The translations under genes were made by a program, and so were the position numbers. Below the pieces are notes generated by a model. The model saw only the letters and a program-made list of their open reading frames with translations, had not been told where the DNA came from and searched no databases. Positions 23,050 to 30,618 of a stretch of 32,979 bases of DNA are shown piece by piece. The stretch comes from Nitrospira sp. (GTDB lineage: Bacteria; Nitrospirota; Nitrospiria; Nitrospirales; Nitrospiraceae), in contig JAHBWO010000038.1 of assembly GCA_019636945.1 (NCBI GenBank), positions 1 through 32,979 on the forward strand, read 5' to 3'. The stretch's first letter is position 1. Every line of letters begins with the position of its first letter.

Positions 23050-24339
23050 ATGCCTGAAGTATATAACTGGCAGCTGGGACGAAAGATGTTGTATCCCTAC
23101 GAGGAGCGGCATCCCAAGTGGCAGTTCGCCTTTGTGTTTAATATCAACCGCTGCTTAGCGTGCCAGACCTGTAGTATGGCGGATAAGTCGACCTGGCTCT
23201 TCTCGAAGGGGCAGGAGTACATGTGGTGGAACAATGTGGAGACCAAGCCCTATGGCGGCTATCCCCAGTTCTACGACGTCAAGATTACGCAGTTGATCGA
23301 GCAGGTGAATCCCGGCGGACAAGTCTGGAACGTCCGCGTGGGACGGAAGCACCATGCTCCGTACGGGGTGTTTGAAGGGATGACGATTTTCGACGCAGGC
23401 GCCAAGGTCGGGCAGGCGGCGATCGGGTACATTCCAACCGACCAAGAATGGCGGTTTGTGAATATCTATGAAGACACCGCCACCTCCATGCGTGCGCTGG
23501 TGGAAGGCATCGACAAGACCGGGTTCTCACGGGACGAACCCTGGAAAATGACCGGCAGCAGCTTGCCGGAGCATGAGACGTTTTTCTTCTATCTGCAACG
23601 CATCTGTAATCATTGCACTTACCCTGGCTGCTTGGCTGCGTGCCCAAGAAAGGCCATCTATAAGCGTCCGGAAGACGGGATCGTCCTCATTGACCAGAAT
23701 CGCTGCCGTGGCTACAAGAAGTGCGTCGAACAGTGTCCCTACAAAAAACCAATGTATCGTGGGACGACCCGGGTCAGCGAAAAGTGTATTGCCTGCTATC
23801 CTCGGATCGAAGGAAAAGATCCCTTGACCGGTGGGGAACCGATGGAGACCCGTTGTATGGCGGCCTGTGTCGGAAAGATCCGGATGCAGAGCTTGATGCG
23901 CATCGGCGAGGATGGCCTATGGGCCGAGGATCGTTGGCATCCCCTGTACTACGCGATCCGGGTCGAACAGGTCGCGTTGCCGCTCTATCCCCAGTGGGGG
24001 ACGGAGCCCAACGGGTTTTACATTCCGCCTCGGCACTCGCCGCGTGGCTATGCCCGCCAGATGTTTGGTCCTGGCGTGGACAACGCGATTGAAAAGTACT
24101 TGGTGCCCAGCCGCGAGCTGTTAGCGGTGCTCCAGCTCTGGAGGGCCAGCCAGCAGATCGTGTTCCGCTACGATGTGATCCCTGGGCCGAAAGTGTTTGA
24201 GACCCAGATCCACGGGAAGCGATTTGAGATGTATAACGACACGGTCCTGGGCTTCAATAAGTCCGGGAAGGAAGTGGCTCGGATTCAAGTGGAAGAGCCG
24301 ATCTACATCCGGCCGGCCGAACGGGTCACCTGGCTGTAA
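23050..24339 (+). CDS. nxrB: Nitrite oxidoreductase beta subunit (iron-sulfur)
   Basis: A 429-residue electron-transfer subunit related to NarH, of the standard Nitrospira length. Cysteine groups for four Fe-S clusters are visible: Cys35, Cys38, Cys41 (RCLACQTCSMADKSTW); Cys186, Cys189, Cys194, Cys198 (CNHCTYPGCLAACP); Cys219, Cys225, Cys229; and Cys246, Cys249, Cys269, Cys273. It passes electrons from NxrA to the gamma subunit/cytochrome chain. It has no signal peptide and should be co-exported with the Tat-bearing NxrA. ATG at 23050 follows GGAGG. It ends just before a strong intrinsic terminator, so the operon is only nxrAB. Confidence 0.96.
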   Translation: MPEVYNWQLGRKMLYPYEERHPKWQFAFVFNINRCLACQTCSMADKSTWLFSKGQEYMWWNNVETKPYGGYPQFYDVKITQLIEQVNPGGQVWNVRVGRKHHAPYGVFEGMTIFDAGAKVGQAAIGYIPTDQEWRFVNIYEDTATSMRALVEGIDKTGFSRDEPWKMTGSSLPEHETFFFYLQRICNHCTYPGCLAACPRKAIYKRPEDGIVLIDQNRCRGYKKCVEQCPYKKPMYRGTTRVSEKCIACYPRIEGKDPLTGGEPMETRCMAACVGKIRMQSLMRIGEDGLWAEDRWHPLYYAIRVEQVALPLYPQWGTEPNGFYIPPRHSPRGYARQMFGPGVDNAIEKYLVPSRELLAVLQLWRASQQIVFRYDVIPGPKVFETQIHGKRFEMYNDTVLGFNKSGKEVARIQVEEPIYIRPAERVTWL

Positions 24340-24367
24340 GTCAGGAAGCACCAGAGAGGTAGGAGGA

Positions 24368-24406
24368 GGGGTGGGGTTCTGAGGAAGGGCTCCACCCCAT
24401 CTTTTT
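24368..24406 (+). terminator. Intrinsic terminator after nxrB
   Basis: GGGGTGG and CCACCCC form a seven-bp GC-rich stem, extendable by weaker pairs, around a 17-base loop and followed by ATC and five T residues (24402-24406). It lies 28 bp after the nxrB stop and ends the plus-strand module ahead of the convergent RND gene. Confidence 0.75.
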
Positions 24407-24492
24407 CAGACCAGTGCGTTTGCGAGCCGTATAGTTTCGGGTTCACCGCCCTTCGAGGGCAGAAATGGGTTACAGTCCTTCTCGATTGCTCA

Positions 24493-24508
24493 TGTGGCAT
24501 AGGCCACA
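24493..24508 (-). terminator. Short hairpin behind the RND gene
   Basis: TGTGGC and GCCACA arms of six bases with a four-base loop, 7 bp past the RND stop on the minus strand. No T run follows, so termination is uncertain. Confidence 0.3.
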
Positions 24509-24511
24509 CAA

Positions 24512-24925
24512 TGGCCTATGCTTCGGCTTTTGCTGGTAGGAGCGCTGAGCCTGTCTCGTTTTCCGGTGCTGGAGCCGATTGATGTTCTGTGGCGATCAGC
24601 AGGTAGAACACCGGGACCACAAAGAGGGTAAAGAGGGTGCCGACCGTCATGCCGGTGACGAGCATCATACCGATGCTATTACGAGCCGCAGCCCCAGGCC
24701 CTGAGGCGAGCACCAGGGGAAAATGGCCGAAGATGGTGGCGGCTGAAGTCATCAACACCGGTCGAAGTCTGGTTAACGAGGCTTCGCGGATGGCGGCAAG
24801 TCTCGGCAGCCCTCTGGTCTGTAGCTGATTGGCAAACTCCACAATGAGAATCCCGTTCTTGGCGATGAGGCCGACCAATGTAATCAGCCCGACCTGAGAA
24901 TAAATATTGATGGTCGTCAGATCGA
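24512..24925. repeat. Right copy of direct repeat flanking the nxr module
   Basis: Gapless partner of 16543-16956 at an offset of 7969 bp. Here the sequence is the natural 3' end of the intact RND gene and continues into it without a break. It starts at the last codons and stop of the gene. Confidence 0.9.
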
Positions 24926-27614
24926 GAAAGCTGACCACCAACGCGCCGGAGATGGCGAGCGGGACCGAACCAAGGAGTACGATCAGCGGATCCCGGAAGC
25001 TTTTGAACTGGGCGGCCAGGACCAAATAAATCAGGACGACGGCAAAGCCCAGGGTAACGGTGAGAGCTGCCCCTTCCTGACGGAGCTGGCGCGATTCGCC
25101 GGCATAGTCGAGGATGATCCGTGGGCCGACCGCCATCGCGGCCTCTTCGAGCACCCGCAGGCCTTCTTCTTTGGTGACGCCCGGTTTGAGCCCACCGAAG
25201 ATGCGGACGGCGTCCCGCTGCTGGAAGCGGTTCAAGCTGCGTGGCGCTGTGCTCGTTTCGATGTGAGCGAAGGTTGAGACCGGCACCAACTGGCCGCTTG
25301 GCGTCTTGATCTTCAAGTCCAGTAGCGGGTCGATCGTGGCGCGGTCTTTGTCGCCGAGTTGTGGGATGACTTTGTAGCTCCGGTCGAAGTAGTTGAATCG
25401 GTTGACGTAGGCCCCGCCGAGCATGGTGCCCAGCTCACGGCCGACTCCGGCTAAATCGAATCCCAAGTCTGCGAGCCGCTCACGATCCAGCACGACCCTG
25501 GCTTGCGGGAGGTCGATCTTGAGGTCGGTGTCCACGTAGAGGAACTTTCCGCTCTGCCAGCCTGCACCTAAGAGGGTACCAACGGTTTCAAGGAGTTGTT
25601 CAGCGGGCGCGTCGGATTCAAGAATTAGCTCGACGTCGTATTGTCCCGGAGTCGGAAGCGGTGGATCGAGTCGGGGGAAGACCCGCAATCCCGGGACTTG
25701 AGAGACCGCGCCATACACGTCGTTGTACATGCCTTCCGTCGAGCGGGCTCGATCGTGCCAATCCTTCGCGACGATCCCGCCGAATCCGCCCCATGCGGTG
25801 GTGAGCGACCAGGTGTAGTCTGTTTCAGGGATGGCGGTAATTGCTTTGACGATCTGGAAGTGTTGACGGTTCGTCGCATGCACCGTGGAATCCGGTGAGG
25901 CCTCGAAGAAGAGACTGATGTGGTTCTGGTCCTCTACGGGAGCCAGCTCCTGACGGGAAAAGTGATAGAGCGGCCAGGCTGCGATCATGATGAAGACGGC
26001 AGCCGCCACGATTCCTCCGTTCATTGTGAGAGCGCCATCAAGCAGTGTGGCATAGAGTCTCCGCGCTTCTTCGAACCGTCGGTTGACGAACGCGGTCAAT
26101 CGACCTTCTTTGCCCTGAGGATGGACAAATCGTGAACTCATTACAGGCGAGAGCGTGATGGCGACGACCCCGGACAAGACCACGGCGACGGCCAGTGTGA
26201 TAGCAAATTCGAGGAACAGGGATCCGGTGAGCCCTCCCTGAAAGCCGATGGGCGCATAGACGGTGGCGAGGGTGATGGTCATGGCGATGATAGGACCAAG
26301 CAGTTCACGTGCGGCTGCTCGTGCGGCTTCAATTCTGGATTTGCCAAGACGCACGTGCCGTTCCACGTTCTCCACGACGACGATGGCGTCGTCCACAACC
26401 AGCCCAACGGACAACACAATCGCGAGTAGCGTGAGCAGATTGAGGCTGAATCCAAAGGCGGTCAGGAAGAGCGCGGCTCCGATCAACGAGACCGGTATCG
26501 CCACCAACGGGACAAGTGCCGTGCGGACTGATCCCATGAAGAGAAATACCACCACGGCGACGATCAAAATTGTCTCGGACAGCGTCTTGGAGATTTCCGT
26601 CAGCGCGTTTCGGATGAACATGGTGCTGTCCCAGACGAGTTTCATGTCGATATCGCTCGGCAACGTCCGACGAATTCGGTCAACCTCGTCGCGCAGGCGG
26701 TGCCCGACCTCGATCTCGTTGACGCCGGGGACCGCCCAGATACCGAGGTACACGCCTTCCGTTTCGTCGTATTTGGCGATGATGTTCGCTTCTTCCGCTT
26801 CACGCTCGACCCGCGCCACATCCCTCAGCCGTACGATGGCACCGTCTCGATCGGCGATGATCAATTCCTCAAATTCCGTTGTTGAGCGCAGATCGGTATT
26901 GGCGAGTAAATTAATCTGGACCTGATTGCCTTTCGTGCGGCCCACGGCGGCGAGGTAATTATTTCGCCGAAGGGCGCCTTGGACATCGCCGGGGGAGAGA
27001 TTGAATGAGGCCAGACGATCGGGGTCGATCCAAATCCGCATCGCGATCTGCCGTTCACCTTCGAATGTTACCCGTTGGACCCCGGGTAATGTGGCCAGTT
27101 GTGGTTGCAATGTGCGAAGGAGCCAATCGGTGACGGCTGGAACCGCGCGCTCCTGTGAGCTGAAGCTGAGATAAAAGGAGGCATAGGGACGATCTGCCCG
27201 CTGTATTTCAATCGCAGCCGGTTCAGCTTCCGGCGGCAGTTCCGCCCGCACCTGTTGCAGTCGTGCCGTGACTTCGGCCAGGGCAGCGGTGCTGCTGTGG
27301 TTCAATTTCAAGTGGACGGTCACGGTGCTGACACCGGACCGACTGGTCGATTCGACGTAATCGACGCCACTGATCGCCGAGACCACTCGCTCGATCGGGG
27401 TACTGATAAATCCACGAACGGTTTCGGCACTGGCTCCGTAGTAGACGGTCGTGATCACCACCAGGGAGTTCTCGATCGTGGGATACTGCTGGACCGGGAG
27501 CGCGGTCAATGCCTTCCATCCCGCGAGGAGGATCACCAGGTTGACGACGATGGCCAAGACCGGATGGACGATGAAGATGTCAGTGAAAACTCTGGTGGTG
27601 ACTGGCTGCTTCAT
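24516..27614 (-). CDS. RND multidrug efflux permease (HAE-1/AcrB-like)
   Basis: A 1032-residue inner-membrane pump with the 12-helix RND layout. The proton-relay pair Asp408-Asp409 is present in TM4 (VGLVVDDAIVVVENVERH), and IAKNGILIVEFANQLQTRG marks TM10-11. Periplasmic porter loops lie at about 40-335 and 560-860. It works as a trimer using the proton gradient, with the adaptor encoded just upstream; the outer-membrane factor is not in this window. Sequence segments such as PVQQYPTIENS and GASAETVRGFISTPIE place it in the hydrophobe/amphiphile branch near MexF/MdtB types. The start lacks a strong ribosome site, so coupling to the adaptor gene is likely. Its 3' end is duplicated on the other side of nxrAB. 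Confidence 0.95.
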   Translation of the reverse strand: MKQPVTTRVFTDIFIVHPVLAIVVNLVILLAGWKALTALPVQQYPTIENSLVVITTVYYGASAETVRGFISTPIERVVSAISGVDYVESTSRSGVSTVTVHLKLNHSSTAALAEVTARLQQVRAELPPEAEPAAIEIQRADRPYASFYLSFSSQERAVPAVTDWLLRTLQPQLATLPGVQRVTFEGERQIAMRIWIDPDRLASFNLSPGDVQGALRRNNYLAAVGRTKGNQVQINLLANTDLRSTTEFEELIIADRDGAIVRLRDVARVEREAEEANIIAKYDETEGVYLGIWAVPGVNEIEVGHRLRDEVDRIRRTLPSDIDMKLVWDSTMFIRNALTEISKTLSETILIVAVVVFLFMGSVRTALVPLVAIPVSLIGAALFLTAFGFSLNLLTLLAIVLSVGLVVDDAIVVVENVERHVRLGKSRIEAARAAARELLGPIIAMTITLATVYAPIGFQGGLTGSLFLEFAITLAVAVVLSGVVAITLSPVMSSRFVHPQGKEGRLTAFVNRRFEEARRLYATLLDGALTMNGGIVAAAVFIMIAAWPLYHFSRQELAPVEDQNHISLFFEASPDSTVHATNRQHFQIVKAITAIPETDYTWSLTTAWGGFGGIVAKDWHDRARSTEGMYNDVYGAVSQVPGLRVFPRLDPPLPTPGQYDVELILESDAPAEQLLETVGTLLGAGWQSGKFLYVDTDLKIDLPQARVVLDRERLADLGFDLAGVGRELGTMLGGAYVNRFNYFDRSYKVIPQLGDKDRATIDPLLDLKIKTPSGQLVPVSTFAHIETSTAPRSLNRFQQRDAVRIFGGLKPGVTKEEGLRVLEEAAMAVGPRIILDYAGESRQLRQEGAALTVTLGFAVVLIYLVLAAQFKSFRDPLIVLLGSVPLAISGALVVSFLDLTTINIYSQVGLITLVGLIAKNGILIVEFANQLQTRGLPRLAAIREASLTRLRPVLMTSAATIFGHFPLVLASGPGAAARNSIGMMLVTGMTVGTLFTLFVVPVFYLLIATEHQSAPAPENETGSALLPAKAEA

Positions 27615-27640
27615 AGTTTGGAACGATCAAGACTCGCTGA

Positions 27641-27724
27641 CTTAGCTCATATTACTCATGACGGTTCGTCGAAACAGCGGATCGGCGATTGCAGTAGAAG
27701 TGTTCATGAATAATGTGAGTTAGG
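27641..27724. repeat. Palindromic element with 21-bp arms between MFP and RND genes
   Basis: CTTAGCTCATATTACTCATGA (27641-27661) and TCATGAATAATGTGAGTTAGG (27704-27724) are inverted arms. They differ at four positions, all transitions, three or more of which can still pair as G-U in one RNA strand. The right arm contains the MFP stop codon. The arm recurs once more at 29024-29044. Confidence 0.65.
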
Positions 27725-28838
27725 GCTGTGCCTGCGTCGCTGGATGCTGGGGTGGCGATGCAATCGTGACGAGCACGCCGTCACGAAGCTTAAATGACCC
27801 GATCGCGGCGACCTGTTCTCCCACGGTAAGCCCTTCATGAATGACGATGTCGTCACCGGACATCGGTCCAGTCTCGACTTGGCGCGCACGGACTCTCGTC
27901 TGGCCGTCTTGGCCCTGCGCGAGGACAAACACCTGATCACCTCCAGGTCCCTTCCGAAGCGCGCTCACGGGAATTGCGACGACCTTGCGCATGGCACCAA
28001 TGGGAATCCGAACCCGCACAGATGATCCGGGAGTCGGTACATCGCTGTTCCCCGCGATCCTGGCGCGGACCATGGCATTTCTGGTTGTGGGGTCCACACG
28101 AGCATCGACGGCGACGATTTTGGCCGTGACGGACGGGGCCGTCGCGGACGACAAGATCTCAACGGCCTCGCCGACCTGCAACCCTCCAGCCACCTGTTGC
28201 GGGACGGCAAAATCCACATTCACGGCTTCGCCCACTCCTTGGAGTGTGGTCAAGAGTGTTCCCTCGTCTAGGTACTGACCGGGGTGGACATCCGCGATTC
28301 CGACCCTGGCTTTGAATGGGGCGCGGATGGTTTTTTTCGCGATGACGGCCTTGGTCCGAGCGATTTGGGCCTGGGCCACGTCCAAGTCGGCGCGTGCCCG
28401 ATCCACTTCCTCTTGCGTGGTGGCAAGCTCCTGACTGAGATTCTGCCGGCGATGAAGAATCGTTTTCGCGAGTGCCACTTGAGCTTCCTGTGCGCGCAGG
28501 TCTGCTTCCTCGACCGAGACATCGAGGGCCACCAGTAGTGTTCCGGCTTCCACGATTTGCCCTGGGGTAAGGCGGACTTCGCGGACCGTACCGGCTAATT
28601 CGTTCTTCAGCGAAATCGAGCGAAGCGCCAGAACGGTTCCGATCGATGTGGTGTGCGGTCGATGGTCGATCGTTCGTGCGACAGCGACCGTGACGGTCTC
28701 GCTCGGTTCCGGCTGATTGGCTGAAGCGGCCTGTTCAGTTTGCAGGGATCCATATTTCCACGAGGCTAATCCGATCCCGAGGAGGATGACAAACAGAACA
28801 AGAACGATCGATCCAATCCAATTCTTAGGGGTCATCAT
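27720..28838 (-). CDS. RND periplasmic adaptor (membrane fusion protein)
   Basis: About 372 residues of the HlyD/AcrA-type adaptor. Residues 8-27 form the membrane anchor (GSIVLVLFVILLGIGL). Then come barrel-lipoyl strands (TSIGTVLALRSISLKNELAG, TVREVRLTPGQIVEAGTLLV), an alpha-hairpin with DLRAQEAQVALAKTILHRR, and the second lipoyl half (IRAPFKARVGIADVHPGQYL), ending in a membrane-proximal domain. It links the RND permease to an outer-membrane channel. The start near MMTPKNWIG is chosen because homologous sequence begins there; no strong ribosome site is visible. It is upstream of the permease by 105 bp containing a palindromic element. Confidence 0.9.
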   Translation of the reverse strand: MMTPKNWIGSIVLVLFVILLGIGLASWKYGSLQTEQAASANQPEPSETVTVAVARTIDHRPHTTSIGTVLALRSISLKNELAGTVREVRLTPGQIVEAGTLLVALDVSVEEADLRAQEAQVALAKTILHRRQNLSQELATTQEEVDRARADLDVAQAQIARTKAVIAKKTIRAPFKARVGIADVHPGQYLDEGTLLTTLQGVGEAVNVDFAVPQQVAGGLQVGEAVEILSSATAPSVTAKIVAVDARVDPTTRNAMVRARIAGNSDVPTPGSSVRVRIPIGAMRKVVAIPVSALRKGPGGDQVFVLAQGQDGQTRVRARQVETGPMSGDDIVIHEGLTVGEQVAAIGSFKLRDGVLVTIASPPQHPATQAQP

Positions 28839-28871
28839 ATCGGTCACGATGCTATGGTACCACAATAAAGT

Positions 28872-28883
28872 GTGCCATGGCAC
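28872..28883. promoter_or_regulatory. Perfect 12-bp palindrome upstream of the adaptor gene
   Basis: GTGCCATGGCAC lies about 34 bp before the MFP start, in the place expected for a repressor operator. No regulator gene is adjacent and the palindrome is short. Confidence 0.3.
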
Positions 28884-29023
28884 GTTTCTTCTCGGACTAT
28901 CGGCGGGGAGTTGTGTGACAGCTTGCCCGGAGGTGGCGATCAGCTTTCGATAGACTGAGAATAGGTGTGTCGACGTCACACACGAGTGAATCGATGATCA
29001 ACAGCATGGAGGAGACAGGAGAG

Positions 29024-29044
29024 TCATGAATAATGCGGGTTAGG
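29024..29044. repeat. Solo copy of the 21-bp palindromic-element arm
   Basis: TCATGAATAATGCGGGTTAGG matches the right arm at 27704-27724 with two differences. As there, it contains the stop codon of a minus-strand gene, in this case the small lipoprotein. No inverted partner was found nearby. Confidence 0.6.
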
Positions 29045-29429
29045 ACTTCACATCCGCTTCCCATGAGATGCTGGCCGGACACCATTGCCAGATGCCGAGA
29101 GTGATGATACGAGTCAATCCAGCCGGGATACAAGCCGTACGGTTCACCTCGACCTTCCGGTTGATCAACTTAGTTGAATCGCCACATCGCTTCAGATAGT
29201 CGTCGGCCTTGATGTCATGGAGGTTGGCATGAGGCACGACAAAGGCCACCACCGGGACCGGCAGGACGGCGATAGAGGAGTCATCGACACCTTGAGATCC
29301 TGAGCAATGGGCTCCGGTTTTCGGATACCTGACGTCATCCCGGACAAGCGCCGTCGTACAGCCTGCGAGGAACAGCGACGTACTGACCAGCAGTGCAACG
29401 CATCCCTGTCGACCTTGTTTCCAGATCAT
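29040..29429 (-). CDS. Small lipoprotein of unknown function
   Basis: About 129 residues. ATG at 29429 is preferred because GGGAGG lies five to six bases upstream; a GTG at 29435 touches that site. A signal peptide ends in lipobox LFLAGC (Cys24). The mature part has four further cysteines, at GAHCSG, LKRCGD, RTACIP and WQWCPA, which could form two disulfides in the periplasm. Segments SIAVLPVPVVAFVVPHANLH and LTRIITLGIWQWCP are hydrophobic but short. I do not recognise a family. It lies about 200 bp upstream of the adaptor gene and may be separately transcribed. Confidence 0.6.
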   Translation of the reverse strand: MIWKQGRQGCVALLVSTSLFLAGCTTALVRDDVRYPKTGAHCSGSQGVDDSSIAVLPVPVVAFVVPHANLHDIKADDYLKRCGDSTKLINRKVEVNRTACIPAGLTRIITLGIWQWCPASISWEADVKS

Positions 29430-29490
29430 GAACACCCTCCCTGTTGATCGGCCATGTTCCTTAGACGCAGGCTACTCACAAACGTAAATA

Positions 29491-29532
29491 CCGTCAAGTC
29501 AATGGAGCGGTCGGTACAATACTGCTTGACGG
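29491..29532 (+). promoter_or_regulatory. EamA gene promoter with flanking inverted repeat
   Basis: TACAAT (29515-29520) is a good -10 box; the -35 is poor. CCGTCAAG (29491-29498) and CTTGACGG (29525-29532) are perfect eight-base inverted arms on either side, which suggests an operator and an activator- or repressor-controlled promoter. Confidence 0.45.
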
Positions 29533-29556
29533 GGAGGATCCAACGACGGTATCCCA

Positions 29557-30465
29557 ATGACCATGTCTCAGCCGTCCACAACCGTGGCCTATGGATCGAT
29601 CGTCCTTGCGGCGGCCCTCTGGGGTGGGTCGATTGTTGCGCAGAAGATGGCACTCACGTCGTTTTCCGCGGTCGAAGCCTCCGTCCTCCGCGATATCGGA
29701 GGGCTGGCAATTCTCCTGGCGACTTGGTGGTCGAAGGAAGGTGGTGCCGTGAGGGTGAGCGGCGCCGATGCCCGGTTGCTCGGCCTGCTGGGACTCGGTG
29801 TGTTGGGCAACCACCTGCTCATCCTCATGGGCCTGAATTATGTGAGCGGCGCTGTCGGTGGGGTGATCATCGGATCGAGTCCGGTGGTGACCTCCGTGCT
29901 GTCGGCTATGTTGATCAAGGATGTGCCGTTGCGCGCAGTCTGGGCTGGTGCGTTGCTCTCCTTCGCAGGGGTTGGGGTGGTCTCCGTGGCGGGGTTTCAG
30001 GCGGCAGGTGATCAGCCGTTGCTGGGCAGTACGCTCGTGTTTCTCGGGGTGGTCAGCTGGGCGCTCTATAGCATCGGGAGTCGCGCGATCATGGAGCGCA
30101 TGTCGGCCTTGACGGTCAATTGGACGACCTTGATGGTGGCCACGGTCCTTCAAATCCCGCTGTTATGGACCGATCAAAAAATGATGAACGCCGGAATAGG
30201 ATCAGTCACCACCCCCGATTGGCTGGCACTTGGCTATCTTGTCATCTTTGCGACGGCGGTGGCGCAACAGGCCTGGTTGTTCGGCGTGAAAGGTGTCGGT
30301 CCGTCACGGGCCTCGGTGCTGGGGAATCTGACCCCGGTGGCGGCGATTGGGCTGTCTGCCCTGATCTTAGGGGAGGCCGTTGGTTTGATTGAAATTCTTG
30401 GAATCTGTCTTATCCTCGCCGGTGTCTGGGTCGTCAATCGCCAAACGGCCGAAGTCAGCAGCTAG
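29557..30465 (+). CDS. EamA/DMT-family transporter
   Basis: A 302-residue integral membrane protein with ten predicted helices arranged as two EamA repeats: repeat one from AYGSIVLAAALWGGSIVAQK, with GLNYVSGAVGGVIIGSSPVV, and repeat two from LVFLGVVSWALYSIGSRAIM, with GPSRASVLGNLTPVAAIGLS and ILGEAVGLIEILG. Such proteins export or import amino acids or other small metabolites; the substrate cannot be read from sequence. The only good ribosome site (GGGGAGG at 29531-29537) is 19 bp upstream of ATG, and no nearer in-frame start exists. The gene is alone, followed by a T6 run at about 30470 that may aid termination. Confidence 0.9.
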   Translation: MTMSQPSTTVAYGSIVLAAALWGGSIVAQKMALTSFSAVEASVLRDIGGLAILLATWWSKEGGAVRVSGADARLLGLLGLGVLGNHLLILMGLNYVSGAVGGVIIGSSPVVTSVLSAMLIKDVPLRAVWAGALLSFAGVGVVSVAGFQAAGDQPLLGSTLVFLGVVSWALYSIGSRAIMERMSALTVNWTTLMVATVLQIPLLWTDQKMMNAGIGSVTTPDWLALGYLVIFATAVAQQAWLFGVKGVGPSRASVLGNLTPVAAIGLSALILGEAVGLIEILGICLILAGVWVVNRQTAEVSS

Positions 30466-30618
30466 CCCGTTTTTTCTCTATGAATCCCTCTTCTCAGCCT
30501 CGATCCCGGTTCCGGTAGTGGAGTATCATACGGAACTTAGTGGGAGAGGTAGGTGCTGCTTCGACAGACAGGTGTCTACGATTGATAGTCTGCCGTATTC
30601 CTGCAGAGCGGGTATGTG

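Noticed and set aside
28861-28890. Sigma-54-like site upstream of the adaptor gene (minus strand TGGCAC)
   Set aside because: The downstream element reads TTGT with incorrect spacing.
29494-30153. 219-codon minus-strand frame opposite the EamA gene
   Set aside because: Composition is rich in His, Arg and Pro, as expected of an antisense shadow, and there is no recognisable domain.
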